DNA of 64,000 nucleotides from positions 1,736,001-1,800,000 of the forward strand of contig OY987250.1 in the NCBI GenBank assembly GCA_963920765.1, written 5' to 3'. Below are positions 48,301-57,720 of the stretch, piece by piece; the stretch's first letter is position 1, and each line of letters begins with the position of its first letter. Position numbers and translations under genes: made by a program. Source of the DNA: Ulota crispa (taxonomy: Eukaryota; Streptophyta; Bryopsida; Orthotrichales; Orthotrichaceae). Below the pieces are notes generated by a model, which was not told the DNA's origin, did no database searches, and saw only the letters and a program-made list of their open reading frames with translations.

Positions 48301-51300
48301 GATACCTCAAGCATGCCTAGCAATAAACAAAGTTAGTAGCAAAAGGTTATTAATCTTTTTAGGTAAATTGGGAAAAAAGAGTACATTCTGGGACTTTCAC
48401 TATTTCTGCCATTATGTATATATTAGTATATCACAAAAAAACAAGTGTGCAGTTTCTTGTACAATAGTGAAGTCTCAGTGATTGCCTCCAAGAACATTGA
48501 TAATTACAACTTTTGAGCAATAGCTAATATACCTACATTTACTGATGTGGGATTAAGGTGGAGTACAAAATGGTCCCTCCGTTTTTCCCAATTTACCTAA
48601 TATGGTGTTGTTAGTACTTAGCAGTTGCAAAGAGACTTAATGGTTGGGAGCTTTTTTACCTTTTTTTTAGGCAACATAGACACTAGAGAATCAGATTTGG
48701 GGTGATAATCTTATAATTGCAAAGTAGCAAATGTTAAACTCTCTTCTACGCTTCCTTTTGTGAGACCCCCCTTTCTATGACCATCTACAAAGACAGTACG
48801 TGTGCCCTCGCCCAGGTGTGCAAATTGATCAAAGCTTTAGTAGTATAAACCGCAAAACGTAGGAATTAGACAAGAGTGCTTCGTTCAAGAATACCTTTAG
48901 TGATGCTAGCAACTACTACTGGTTCACGTCCTAACGCGACACACAACCTTCCCAAATACTTTAGATGTACTAACATCATGTTCAACGAAGACTAGAACAA
49001 TCAAACTCACATTTTGGGATTATTGCCAATGCAAATCATTCTATGAATTCTAAGGTGTAGCAGTATCCATGATTTCTTACAAGTATGTGAATTTGTAGAA
49101 TAAGGTTTTTCTTTTTTTAGAATAATACAAACAATGATAGTAGGGGAACTTGACATTAAATAGCAGTAGAGGACATTTAATGCAGAACTTTACGTCATTT
49201 TTTTAGTTTGGCATAATAAAGTAAGGAGCGTCACTCGTGGTGCATGTTATTGTATACCTGGCTTGATACTTCAGCCATTTGATTCCATAATAATTCTCAT
49301 TGGCACAAACCTTGGTATTGCTTTTTCTTGGCATGATGAGAAATATGCTATAATGTTGCTGACACGGACTCTAAATCCAGATAAAGTAACTTTTTTTATA
49401 CGTGGATGGGTAACTGTCAAAGAATTGAAAGGAACTCGGGAACCAAACTTGCATAATTGCATATATCCTCAGTTCCTCACTACATCGATAATGATATTTA
49501 ATGTTATGATAGTTAAAGTGTTATTTATTTTATCATTTGACGCAGTCTAATTCTCATTTAATCAACAATTAATTTCCATGTTGACAATCAGTGTTAACGC
49601 TGGATACTACTTTAGTGCAAGCTAAACTATTATGATACTAATCCAGATTTTTTGGTGTGAATTTAGTTGGTAAATAGTATTCATGTTGAAATTTAGTGTT
49701 TGATAACACTCGTAGTGGTTGTTGGCATTTAGCGTTGTAGTTTGTAATTAGTGTTGCCAATACTAAATAGCATTATCAGTATAATGTTGGTAGTTTTCAT
49801 TTCCATCATCAAAGCTAAATGAGCTATAGATACCGTAAGAATTGAACCACAAACCTCACGGACTCCAAAAGCAAGTCCAACAAGCCCATCCACCTTGAAT
49901 GTCAATTTAAGGAGATTACAGGCAAGAATAACTAAATTTTCATGTGGATTTTTGGTGGTGCAGAAATTTGTGGAGGAAGTGATGGAGTTGGTGGAGTTGA
50001 GACCGTTGCAAGATGCGCTGGTGGGGTTGCCAGGTGTCACAGGTCTGTCCACGGAGCAGAGAAAAAGGCTGACGATTGCAGTGGAACTGGTAGCCAATCC
50101 GTCCATAATTTTCATGGATGAGCCCACTAGTGGGTTGGACGCCCGGGCAGCGGCCATTGTGATGCGCACGGTGCGCAACACGGTGGACACAGGCCGGACT
50201 GTGGTGTGCACCATTCATCAACCCAGCATTGACATCTTTGAAGCTTTTGATGAGGTAATTGCAACTAATAACCCCCTTTTTACAAATTGTTAATATAGCC
50301 ATTATTTCAGTACGAAACATTCATTCCAAGTTTATAATTAGCTCAAGTGCTTACAAACGTTGCTAAAGTTGCTAAAACCTTCAAATTCAATACTACTATG
50401 CTTGCACTTTGGTATAAAGTTTGTTAAGTTTAGCCACATTTGTGAACACTAGTAGTTTGTTTGGAATATACTACTTTGATATTGTCATTAACACCAACTT
50501 TGTGTACAAAAGCTTGAAGGGCAGTTCACAATGTGTTCCATGTCCCATTGAAATCTTAGAATCCAATTGGTTGAGTTAAAAAGTTGGGACTTGGCAATTT
50601 GAACTACGTCCCAAGTTCCAAATTTTGGTTCATTGCGTTTCCTTACCTGATAGCATTTTTTGGAGGTTTTGGTACCAAGAAGATGAGACTTTTCTCTAAG
50701 TCTGGGTTGACTATTTCACCAAACCTAGCTCGTAGACGAAGTCCTACCTATATTTTTGCATAAAATATTCGTTGCTTTCTTTAGTACTCCTTTTTTTCCT
50801 TGATAACCCAACAAAACTTGGATTTTACATTGAGGTGGGACTTGTAGGATGGGACGTAGTTTGAACCAGCCCTAACAATACATGTGCACTTTTTTGTTTT
50901 CCTCCTTTATATCTCATTCCACATACACAACCTTCAATATTAAAATTCTACATTCTGACGTGGTACCATATGGCCTGAGAGGGATAGGCAGCCATCCAAT
51001 TCCTTTTCCCAACAGTTTTTTTTTTAATATTTGTTCAAAAATAGCTTGATAAAAAGTTTACACGTAATGTGCATTTTACCTCTTAGCAAAACTCACCTGC
51101 AAAGATAACAAATTCGGTGTTGGACTTGCTGGTGAATGTTTGCAGTTGTTGTTATTGAAACGAGGTGGGCAGGTGATTTACATGGGGCCTTTGGGACCTC
51201 GCTCACACAAGCTGGTAGAGTATTTTGAGGTAATTTTCTCAAACTCTGTATGTGTTTTTCTATTCTAAAATGCTGACATTTTGAGAACTTTAAGATTTTC

Positions 51301-54300
51301 AAGTTTTGAGGATTTTGAGAGTAATGAAAATCAAGCATCTGACTTGAAAAAGGGTCCTTGTACTCCTGTAGGCTGTTCCTGGCATCCCCAAGATCAAAGA
51401 AGGCTACAATCCAGCCACGTGGATGCTCGAAGTCACTGCAGTATCCATGGAAACCAATTTGGAGGTCGACTTTGCAGAGATTTATCAAACATCAGAGCTC
51501 TACATGTGAGTATACAGAACATACTTGAACTTGAGTAACAAAAAACTTGCATACAAAAAGGGCATTGTCCATTACAATTTGGCGATTTTCAGATCAAATG
51601 ACAAAAGTTTTGCAAAATTGCTATAAATCTTTAACCAGTGGAAAACCTGCATATGCATTTCGGTTTTGGATAGTAGAAAAAACTTGCCAATTTAATTGAC
51701 AGTAGGGGGTGTCAAAGTTATGGTGAAAAAAAATTGGGTATTAGGCAAATTTTATTAGGTAAAGCCTACTTTAAGTGAAAAAATAGCTTGATAACTCTTG
51801 ATTTTATTGTCTATTTTCTCTCACGTCAGTTGAGAGAAATTGTTCAACAAAAATAGCAGGCATGTCGCTACAAGCAAGATCTCTGAGAATGATGAATCCT
51901 AAATATACATGTTAATAATGACTTAGCAAATTATTGCCCCCAATGTCCAAAGCATTGACTCTACTATGCATTTTTGACTTCCACAAAAAAGGTTTGTTTT
52001 ATCATGATAAAATCAATACCAGATCTTGCAAAAAAAATATTGTGATTAAAAATTCAACGTTCAAACCTCTAATATAGCTTAATACACGTGGCATGAGGAG
52101 ACATGATAAGGTCGAACTTGCTAAATTGAGGCAGGGATTAGTTGCATCTTTTCATGTATAGGACTACAGCAGGAGGGGAAGTTGGGAATCAAAGTTGTTT
52201 GCACAAAATCCTGCAGCTTTGCACTTCTTCTTTTTTTTTCTCACTTTGAAAAGTTTGCAATTATTCCTTCATTTGTAATTGATTTGTGGACACTAGTGTC
52301 ATATTCTTTTGAGAATTACGAAACTCAAAGAAGTTTTGCAGTAAAGTTACAAATAAATACTCCAATAGATGAAGAAGATCTAACGAAGCCTAAAGCTTAG
52401 ATATTCAAAGGATTTATCGTATACACAGGTGTCCATAGAATAGTACCATTTTTACAAAGGAAATATTAAATTTTAACAAGGATTTCTAAGAGGTCTGTTG
52501 TCTGTTTTGCAGGAAGAACAAGGCACTAGTGAACCAACTGAGATCTCCAATTCCTGGAACCAGAGACCTCCACTTCCCTACAAAGTATTCACAGCCTTTC
52601 TTTGCCCAGCTCACTTCCTGTTTGTGGAAACAGAAGCTGACGTACTGGCGTACCCCAGACTACAATTGTGTGCGCTTCTGTTTCTCCGCTGTGGCTGCCA
52701 TTCTCTTCGGCAGCATTTTTTGGAACCTCGGCCAGAAAACGTACGCAAATTTCTTACCTTTGCTAATCTGTGAAACCATGGTTGTCACAGCACTCAAATT
52801 TTCCATTCGCCTGCCCGTCTGCCCAAAACGCTCAATTGAGCTCTTGTCCGTCCAATGTAATCCAACTCATAGTTGGTTTTAACAAATGATAAAAAAAAAA
52901 AAAAACTTACCTCATATACTGGTTACACACATTGTTGCCAACATGAAGTTAAAATGCAGATTTAAAATCATATCATATAGTAAAGATTAAAAAAATGGTA
53001 ATTTGATTTTTCCATTTTTAAGTCAAAAACCCTAAAAACTTGAAATTGGATGGACACATCCACCTGTGCTATCCAAACAGCCAATCCGTTTGTCTCATCC
53101 ATTGGCCAGATCTAACCCAAAATAACAACCATGTGTAAAACACTTTCTTATTCTTAACACCATATTCATTAAATTTGGGAATTTGCAATTCCCAAACTGA
53201 ACTTCACCTTAAACCCAAAAGGTTAACTTAAACCAAATTCAAAGGTATCAGATTCGGTTTGACCCACTAAGATTTTTTCCCTCGCAAATTCCTCCTCTCA
53301 AGTGAGGCCACGTGTACCCAAAAAAACGCTGCAAACACGGTTTGAGGGGATCAACTAAAACCTTCAAAAGTCCCAAATTGTCCAAAAATTCCCAATTTAA
53401 TGAATATGGTGTTTCTTGTTCTATATCTACAAGGGAACTATGTCAATTTGGACATTTTTGGTCAATTTGGAGGTTTTTTTTGTCAATTTGGAGGTTTTTT
53501 TTGTCAATTTGAACACATTTTGTCAATTTTGACGTGTCAATGCAGAGAGACAGTTTTTCTTGTAGTATATGGGTGACCAAAAAGCTTGATTTAAAGGTTA
53601 AAAGACTTGGTTGCATGATGATGATGCAGGGTCTTATCCCAAGACCTGTTCACAGTAATGGGAGCCATGTACGGAGCAGTACTCTTCCTGGGCATCAACA
53701 ATTGTGGAACAGTGCAGCCCATGGTGGGCATTGAGCGAACAGTGTTCTACAGAGAGAAAGCAGCAGGGATGTACTCCGCCATCCCTTACGCACTGGCTCA
53801 AGTCATGATCGAGGTGCCGTATGTGTTGGTGCAAACTCTGGTGTACGCGTTAATCACGTACTCCATGATCAACTTCCACTGGACTGCTCTGAAGTTCCTG
53901 TGGTACTGCTACTACATGTTCTTCATGTTCATTTCCTTCACGTACTACGGCATGATGATGGTGGCTCTTACTCCTAATACCGAGATTGCTACCATTGTGG
54001 CGTCTTTCTTCTACTCCTTCTTCAACCTCTTCTCTGGATTCCTCATCCCTAAACCTGTACGTGCTCCTCCACTCTCCTTGTATCAACTCTTTTTGTCTTT
54101 TTCTATGTGTCTTTTCATCGAAGATTGCTATTTTTCATGCAAAGTATAATGCCTGATATGCAAATCAGGAGAATGATAAGCTTTCAATATAGCTATACTC
54201 CGAACATCAATTCATATTGTTTCTTTTTTTGTTTTCAACGAAGACTGCTGTTTTTCAAGCAACCTATGATATAACTATACTCCTAATATCAGCTATTTTT

Positions 54301-55137
54301 GTCTTTCGTTTTTATGTGTTTCCAATGAATAGATAAGGAGATTTCTGTTTTTCATGCAATTTTGAATGCCTAGTATGCAAAATAAGTGAACCATAAACTT
54401 TCAATGTAGTTTTGTATTTTCATAATGTTCACTTGCTAATTTTACTAGTAGAAAACCTATATCCGTTGTACCCGTTCTAAGAGAGGTTTCTGTTGAATAT
54501 ATAATTAGTATGATGTGTAGATTCAACTAGCGTGGTTTAATATGGTAGAAAGTGTTATACATGGTGTTTTAAGGTGGAAGGGTTTAACCCCTCGTCGCTG
54601 AAGCGGACGATTTTGTCCGCATTTCCCGTGTATATAGTAAACCGCCGGCGAGGAGGGGTTAACTTACATAAACTTAGTTAAGGTTTTTCTGTAGGTGTTT
54701 TTGCATCGCTAGGGTCTTCTTGTAAGGTTTTAGTGCAGCAAAAAGTTTTCAGTTTTTCTAAAGGGTTTTGCAAGGTTGTGTGTTTATGTAGTATGTTTTT
54801 TAACAAATACTGCTATGCTATTTGAGTTCCATGAATTTATGGTGTTCCGTGTGGGGTGCAGAAAATTCCAATCTGGTGGGCGTGGTACTACTGGGCATGT
54901 CCTGTGGCTTGGACAATCTATGGCTTAATTACCTCCCAATTTGGGGACTTGGAGACCTCTATAAAAGTGCTGGGGGACGAAAACAACACACAATCAGTCA
55001 AGCAATTCATCAAATCTTACTTTGGGTTTGAGCATGACTTTTTGCCAGTTGTGGCCCTCATGATGCCTCTCTTTGCAATCCTATTTGCAGCAGTCTTTGT
55101 TTTTGGCATTAAATTTTTGAACTTCCAACATAGGTAG
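33301..55137 (+). CDS. PDR: Full-size ABCG (PDR-type) ABC transporter
   Basis: Twenty-two exons: 33301-33704, 37261-37381, 38364-38452, 38747-38831, 38978-39137, 39755-39831, 39969-40022, 40408-40498, 41250-41551, 42512-42793, 43261-43577, 44071-44335, 44673-44829, 45452-45616, 46184-46467, 47847-48179, 49964-50254, 51146-51229, 51372-51505, 52513-52740, 53630-54056, 54862-55137. Every phase closes, giving 1541 residues. The order is NBD1-TMD1-NBD2-TMD2, as in plant PDR pumps. NBD1 has Walker [10 protein letters not shown] (211-219), signature SGGQ (351-354) and Walker B ending FMDE (372-375). TMD1 contains [19 protein letters not shown] and the [17 protein letters not shown] block. NBD2 has Walker [10 protein letters not shown] (983-991), the degenerate signature LSTEQ (1090-1094) and [13 protein letters not shown]2 contains [20 protein letters not shown]; the end is IKFLNFQHR. 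Family members export terpenoids, phenolics or hormones at the plasma membrane; the substrate is unknown. Introns total about 17 kb, full of MITEs. Confidence 0.96.
33766..34036. mobile_element. MITE family A, copy 2 (ABCG intron 1)
   Basis: It begins about 60 bp after the exon 1 donor with CCATATTCGTTAATTTGGG and ends CCCAAATTAATGAATATGG. The internal blocks match the copies at 29918, 47354 and 53156. Confidence 0.7.
34037..34620. repeat. Degenerate tandem repeats split by a family B MITE
   Basis: The word CATGGTTGTTACTTTGAGC with flanking GTCAAAGG recurs near 34047, 34106 and 34250, and a longer block (GACAGAC...ACAATGTGGCT) recurs on both sides of the MITE at 34293-34544. Confidence 0.5.
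34293..34544. mobile_element. MITE family B, copy 3 (ABCG intron 1)
   Basis: The right end is GGGGAATACTATACCATGAG in reverse complement. The interior shares GAACCAATT, GGTGAAATTTAATATTTTGAC and the other blocks of family B. Confidence 0.65.
35160..35474. mobile_element. Foldback MITE, about 315 bp (ABCG intron 1)
   Basis: Long inverted arms read AATTTCATGGATACCCCTGAA from each end and continue through ATTATCATAGATAC and ACAAATGCCTAAATT toward a centre near 35310. No coding capacity and no clear target duplication were seen. Confidence 0.7.
35957..36367. mobile_element. Long-TIR MITE, Mutator-like (ABCG intron 1)
   Basis: Inverted arms of about 150-200 bp begin GGGAATTGATATGTGTACCA and contain the doubled ACCACACCC motif. 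The flanking 9-mers TATTATTAT and TTTTATTAT match at eight of nine positions, as expected for a Mutator-like 9-bp target duplication. It is non-coding. Confidence 0.7.
36460..37190. repeat. Minisatellite of about 98 bp, seven copies (ABCG intron 1)
   Basis: The anchor word GAGAAAGAATG recurs at 36543, 36637, 36738, 36825 (one change), 36924, 37029 and 37129. Each copy holds TTTTGCTTTT, the anchor, GAAGGTTTGATTGA and an (AG)n tract of variable length. The array ends about 70 bp before the exon 2 acceptor. The minus strand is open through much of it because it is CT-rich; this is not a gene. Confidence 0.85.
37536..38108. repeat. Tandem duplication in ABCG intron 2
   Basis: Copy 1 (about 37536-37908) and copy 2 (37909-38108) share GAGTTCAT, GCACTAAATCTGCA, CTTGATCTGAAAAACATGAC, AGGAAGGATT and TAATGAAAGTAACCT. 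Copy 1 is longer only because a MITE (37581-37753) is inserted in it. Confidence 0.75.
37581..37753. mobile_element. 173-bp Tc1/mariner-like MITE
   Basis: The inverted repeats are CAGTGGGTGCTCGGATAAGG and its partner ending CCTTATCCAAGCACCACTG, flanked by TA on both sides (the left end has two extra bases). The unoccupied copy of the surrounding duplication (near 37950) reads CTGCATATATTC and shows the state before insertion. Confidence 0.75.
38520..38713. mobile_element. MITE family G, copy 2 (ABCG intron 3)
   Basis: It aligns in inverted orientation with 40524-40758 over nearly its whole length (shared words CATGTAATCA, GACTTTCT, AAGTTTTGCA, TTGGACATAT, GGATAGTCCAT). Its right end (TTAAATGTGGCCA) lies about 33 bp before the exon 4 border. 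Confidence 0.65.
39189..39695. mobile_element. MITE family G, copy 3, split by a family B MITE
   Basis: The left part (from TGCCACATATTAACTAAAT) and the right part (AGATATGTCCAAATTATG through AAACAGTTCAGAAGTAGTTG) together match family G. Between them, at 39315-39558, lies a family B MITE, so B inserted after G. Confidence 0.65.
39315..39558. mobile_element. MITE family B, copy 4 (nested in family G)
   Basis: The left end is GGAATGCTATACCGTGAG, with the family B interior (GAGCTCAAAATTGGTTCCCA, ACCATTTTACGCTCACAAA). It sits within a family G element in ABCG intron 5. Confidence 0.65.
40524..40758. mobile_element. MITE family G, copy 4 (ABCG intron 8)
   Basis: The inverted ends are AATGCGACATTTTACTA and AATGCCACATTTAACTA, with TTCA on both sides as a possible target duplication. 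The interior carries GCAAAACATTGGGAGATATG, the word expanded as a 21-bp array in the copy at 19248-19648. Confidence 0.7.
41561..41835. repeat. Minisatellite of about 72 bp, four copies (ABCG intron 9)
   Basis: The unit AAACCTCTTT...CCTTCTCTAAACTTGATATTC...CACATTTGTT starts at about 41562, 41634, 41705 and 41776. The array begins ten bases into the intron, right after the exon 9 donor. Confidence 0.75.
42818..43275. repeat. Duplicated intron 10 / exon 11 junction of ABCG
   Basis: Two copies, about 42818-42998 and 43055-43275, share CCACCAA.ATTACCTTCAAC, TTCTAGCAAATTCAGTGT, CTCT.GAGTTGT.GAG and the acceptor TTGCAGCTTGCAAT. The second copy contains the real exon 11 start (43261). The first carries a pseudo-acceptor at 42986 followed by 76 or so open codons. 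A 32-bp block within copy 2 is itself doubled. Confidence 0.75.
43749..43948. mobile_element. 200-bp inverted-repeat MITE (ABCG intron 11)
   Basis: The ends are GGTAAGAGCACCCAATACCA and, in reverse complement, GGTAGAAGCACCTAATGCCA. Inverted similarity continues through CAGTGTACCTAATRGC and ATCACTCTC. The target duplication is unclear, so the superfamily is open. Confidence 0.7.
44495..44514 (+). repeat. G20 homopolymer in ABCG intron 12
   Basis: Twenty consecutive G lie about 160 bp after the exon 12 donor on the coding strand. Exact length is uncertain because such runs are hard to sequence. Confidence 0.85.
44909..45352. mobile_element. 444-bp foldback element (ABCG intron 13)
   Basis: The outer inverted repeats are GGGGAAATTACAAAAAGGGGC and, reversed, GAGGAAATTACAAATAGGGG. 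The inner palindrome from TTTTTTGGTTTGGACATTGC to its mirror at 45245 matches the core arms of the foldback at 16838-17316. It is non-coding. Confidence 0.75.
45679..46060. mobile_element. MITE family G, copy 5, split by a family A MITE
   Basis: The left fragment (TTTAGTTAATGGTGGACTAT) and the right fragment (TAACTAAGAGTTC, TTTGCAAAGCATTGGGAGGT) match family G. They are separated by the family A element at 45712-45969. The right boundary is uncertain. Confidence 0.55.
45712..45969. mobile_element. MITE family A (subfamily 2), copy 3 (ABCG intron 14)
   Basis: The terminal repeats are AACACCATATTAGGTAAATT at the left and its reverse complement at the right. The interior matches 48352-48609 in reverse orientation (TTACTGATGTGGGATTAAGG, AGTGAAGTCT). 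Confidence 0.75.
47354..47602. mobile_element. MITE family A, copy 4 (ABCG intron 15)
   Basis: The ends are GTTATTCGTTAAATTGGG and its inverse. It is inverted relative to copies 1, 2 and 6 and shares CCTCACCTGAGAGGAGG and the AAGGTAACTTTTTGGG block. Confidence 0.7.
48352..48609. mobile_element. MITE family A (subfamily 2), copy 5 (ABCG intron 16)
   Basis: The right end is CCCAATTTACCTAATATGG with GTGTT; the left terminal bases have decayed, but AGGTAAATTGGGAAAAAA is kept. The interior matches the copy at 45712 in reverse. Confidence 0.7.
50518..50873. mobile_element. Possible MITE in ABCG intron 17
   Basis: Inverted ends AGGGCAGTTCACAATGTG and AGGGCTGGTTCAAACTACG, with GTCCC-containing words in both arms, suggest a non-autonomous element of about 356 bp. 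Words of its left end recur near 25740. Confidence 0.45.
52777..53133. mobile_element. MITE family H, copy 2 (ABCG intron 20)
   Basis: It starts CATGGTTGTCACAG 37 bp after the exon 20 donor and ends ACAACCATG, a short terminal inverted repeat. It matches 29494-29842 and is followed 22 bp later by a family A MITE. Confidence 0.6.
53156..53413. mobile_element. MITE family A, copy 6 (ABCG intron 20)
   Basis: The ends are AACACCATATTCATTAAATT and its inverse, with possible TCTT on both sides. The interior shares the CACCTTAAACCCAAAAGGTT and CCTCTCAAGTGAGG blocks with the other copies. Confidence 0.7.
53425..53567. mobile_element. 143-bp decayed CACTA-type MITE (ABCG intron 20)
   Basis: The ends ATCTACAAGG and CTTGTAGTA resemble CACTACAAG repeats. 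TAT flanks both sides (53422-53424 and 53568-53570) as a 3-bp duplication. The interior repeats GTCAATTTGGAGGTTTTTTT, related to the MITE at 16685. Confidence 0.6.
54588..54658. mobile_element. 71-bp TTAA-flanked micro-MITE P6 (piggyBac-like)
   Basis: TTAA at 54584-54587 and 54659-54662 flanks inverted ends CCCCTCGTCGCTG and CCCCTCCTCGCCG. The interior holds GCGGACGATTTTGTCCGC, a palindrome. GC-rich ends with CGGCG and a TTAA duplication closely resemble piggyBac MITEs of animals. It lies in ABCG intron 21. Confidence 0.7.
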
Positions 55138-57720
55138 CCCTTACAAATAGTTTTCAGTTGTATTATATTAATACAGAAAATGTATGTAAAATATCGTTGA
55201 TGTAATTTACTCAGGCCCTGTTGAAGCCTTTTTTTCATGCTAGTTATGTAGTGATTGAGTGATTGAGTCGCTGTAGGATAAAGAAACAGATTGGTCACTG
55301 TTTCTTTTACACTCGTGTGCCATTTTAAACCCTCTAATGCAAAACTGATTTTTTTTATTAAATCTTCCATTTTGGTTTTGGGTAAGTCTGGAAAGCAATA
55401 ATTGTTGGATTTTGGAATGTGCAATTTGGACTAGAAATGTATTTAGCTTCAAAACCTAAGAAGTTTATAGCAATCTTTGATGTGGCTTATAAAGTTATGT
55501 TTCCTCAAGTTATTTCTTTTGTGCTGAAAGCAAGATGGAGATTTGAGTATTGGAGTTAAAAAAATTATATAATTATCCCAATATTGTGTGGTATAGGGAA
55601 GGTCAAGAAGGTAATATTCCAACCAAGTGGATGAACACTACGATATATACACCACAAAGCCTAGCCTATGAATGATGCAGAATTTGGACCACCTTCTTCA
55701 AATGATAAATGTTTATTATATTAGTTCTATCAAATGGGTTCACATGTTTTTGCACATGTTCTCTACACACTCATGATGCATAATTCCAAGAGTTACAAAC
55801 CCACTAAGTATAATCATTTAGATTCACAAGTCACCGTGTTTAAATTTTCTCCTCAAGATAGCACCCAAGTTTAAAGGTCCAATTAAAGTGTTACATCTTC
55901 AATGCTTTGGATTTTGGGTTTGAAATTTTTTGTGACAATACAAAATTAGACTTTGAGATTGCAAGGTGAAACCTATAAAAAGTCTCCCAAAAATTCACTA
56001 ATGCCACATTCAAGTAAATCTAGATTATTTTAAAAAATTGGGGCCAAGCACAACATAGCAAGCTCTTTCAATGCTAAGATTTCTGATAGGCCAAAACATA
56101 AGACCCACAGAGGAAGATTAGCGCTTGAGACATTCCACATCAAAGGAGCTGATTTAAAGAAATTCACTACGCCACAAGCCCCAATTCTCTCAACTACAGA
56201 AGAAGAATTACACTCATACAATCTTCACATTCCGTGTGTCAATAGGAGTAGTCACACCTCCTTCACTCCCTTCTCAATCTTCAAAGAATGGAGACATAGC
56301 AATCTCTCCTTGGTTTGCAGAGGCCCTATTCTTTGCAAATTGAGAAGTTTTTTCTTCACCTCTAAAGGAGAAGAATGCGTCTATAGAAGATTTAGCACAT
56401 GAAATGTTTATCAATGCATGTTTCTTTTTCATCTTGCTCTTCTTTCTTTCATCCTCCTCATAGTTGAAAACTTGAACTGAGTGTGTAAATGCAACTTGCT
56501 TTCTTACCGCTTCACCATTTTCTAAGTAAACTCATTCTCCATTCTTCACAACCCACAAAAGGGAAGTCACACCTTCTTCATAGAAAAGTGCTCCTATTTA
56601 CTCCTATTTCCACTCTAGAACATCTAATTCTTAGAAGTTTCATTCTTAGAGAAGGTGTGACTATTTCTAATAGTCCTAACAACAGTAGCTTATGTTTTCA
56701 CATATGTAGCAAATTGTTGAGTCTACGTGGCAAAATACAACAAACCGTTTTCAACAAGATGGCCAAACACGCAAGACGTGGCCCTCACGAGGAAATTATG
56801 GAATTAATCAATAGCAGTCAAAGTTTAAGATTTTCAGAAATTTCCACAACCTGACACTGCATTTTCAATATGAAATTAACTCTATTACATTATCACAAAA
56901 GGAATCTCACTGGAATCTCAACGGTAGCAAGTAACTGCTTCAAAACATAGGTAATTTCTTATCTAGAATCAGCTAAGTTCAGGTTACTATAAAACTTCAA
57001 ACTGTGTCAGATGATCACTTTAGTTAAAAGAAAAGCAGTCATGGACACAACAAAATCTCAATTACTCAAAAATTATTAGTTGGACTATAACTTTTGCATT
57101 CTAGATCTAAATGACTCAAAATTCATAGAAAAGGTACTTGTGACTATTATACACCTTGACTATTTTTTTACAGTTTTAAAAAAATGTTTTACTATTTAAG
57201 AATAGACCTCATTTTTATGTCACAAATTCCAATTTAAGGTTTTTTTAATACTATGTAGTACCCAAGAAGATGAATTTTGAGCTGAAATTTGGAAAAGATG
57301 GTCATTTAGTAGACTTGTAGCTAACATTTGAAGGAATTCTAAAAAAAATTGATTATGTGGTGTAGATGTCCACAAAGAGAGCTTCTTTCTAATTGCATTT
57401 TGAAACCTATAAAAAATATTTGGCGGTTTTTTGGTAAGTGACCATCTCCTTAGAGTTGCTACAAATGGCCAAATTTTACTTTTTTTTATTTACCTTTTTT
57501 CGTATTTTTTAATCATTAAAACATTGAATATCTATTTTCTTGGGTTTTGGCACTTTTCTAGTTCTTCTACTTAGAGATATTTTTTATGAAATTCCTTAGG
57601 AGGTTATCTTCATCTTAAAGGTACATACATTTCCTATATTTTTTAGTTTTTTTTTAAATTGATTTCCTAATTTTAAAGTACTCCAGAAAAAATCATGAGA
57701 AAAAACCAAAATGCAACTAA
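55138..57720. other. 3' flank of ABCG and AT-rich spacer
   Basis: The first few hundred bases are probably 3' untranslated region. Beyond that the sequence is AT-rich with no supported gene or repeat end. Confidence 0.45.

Noticed and set aside
54447-54490. Possible minus-strand Helitron 3' end (CGGGTACAACGG...CTAG in reverse complement)
   Set aside because: It resembles the end at 28444, but the stem is incomplete and no matching 5' TC end was found.
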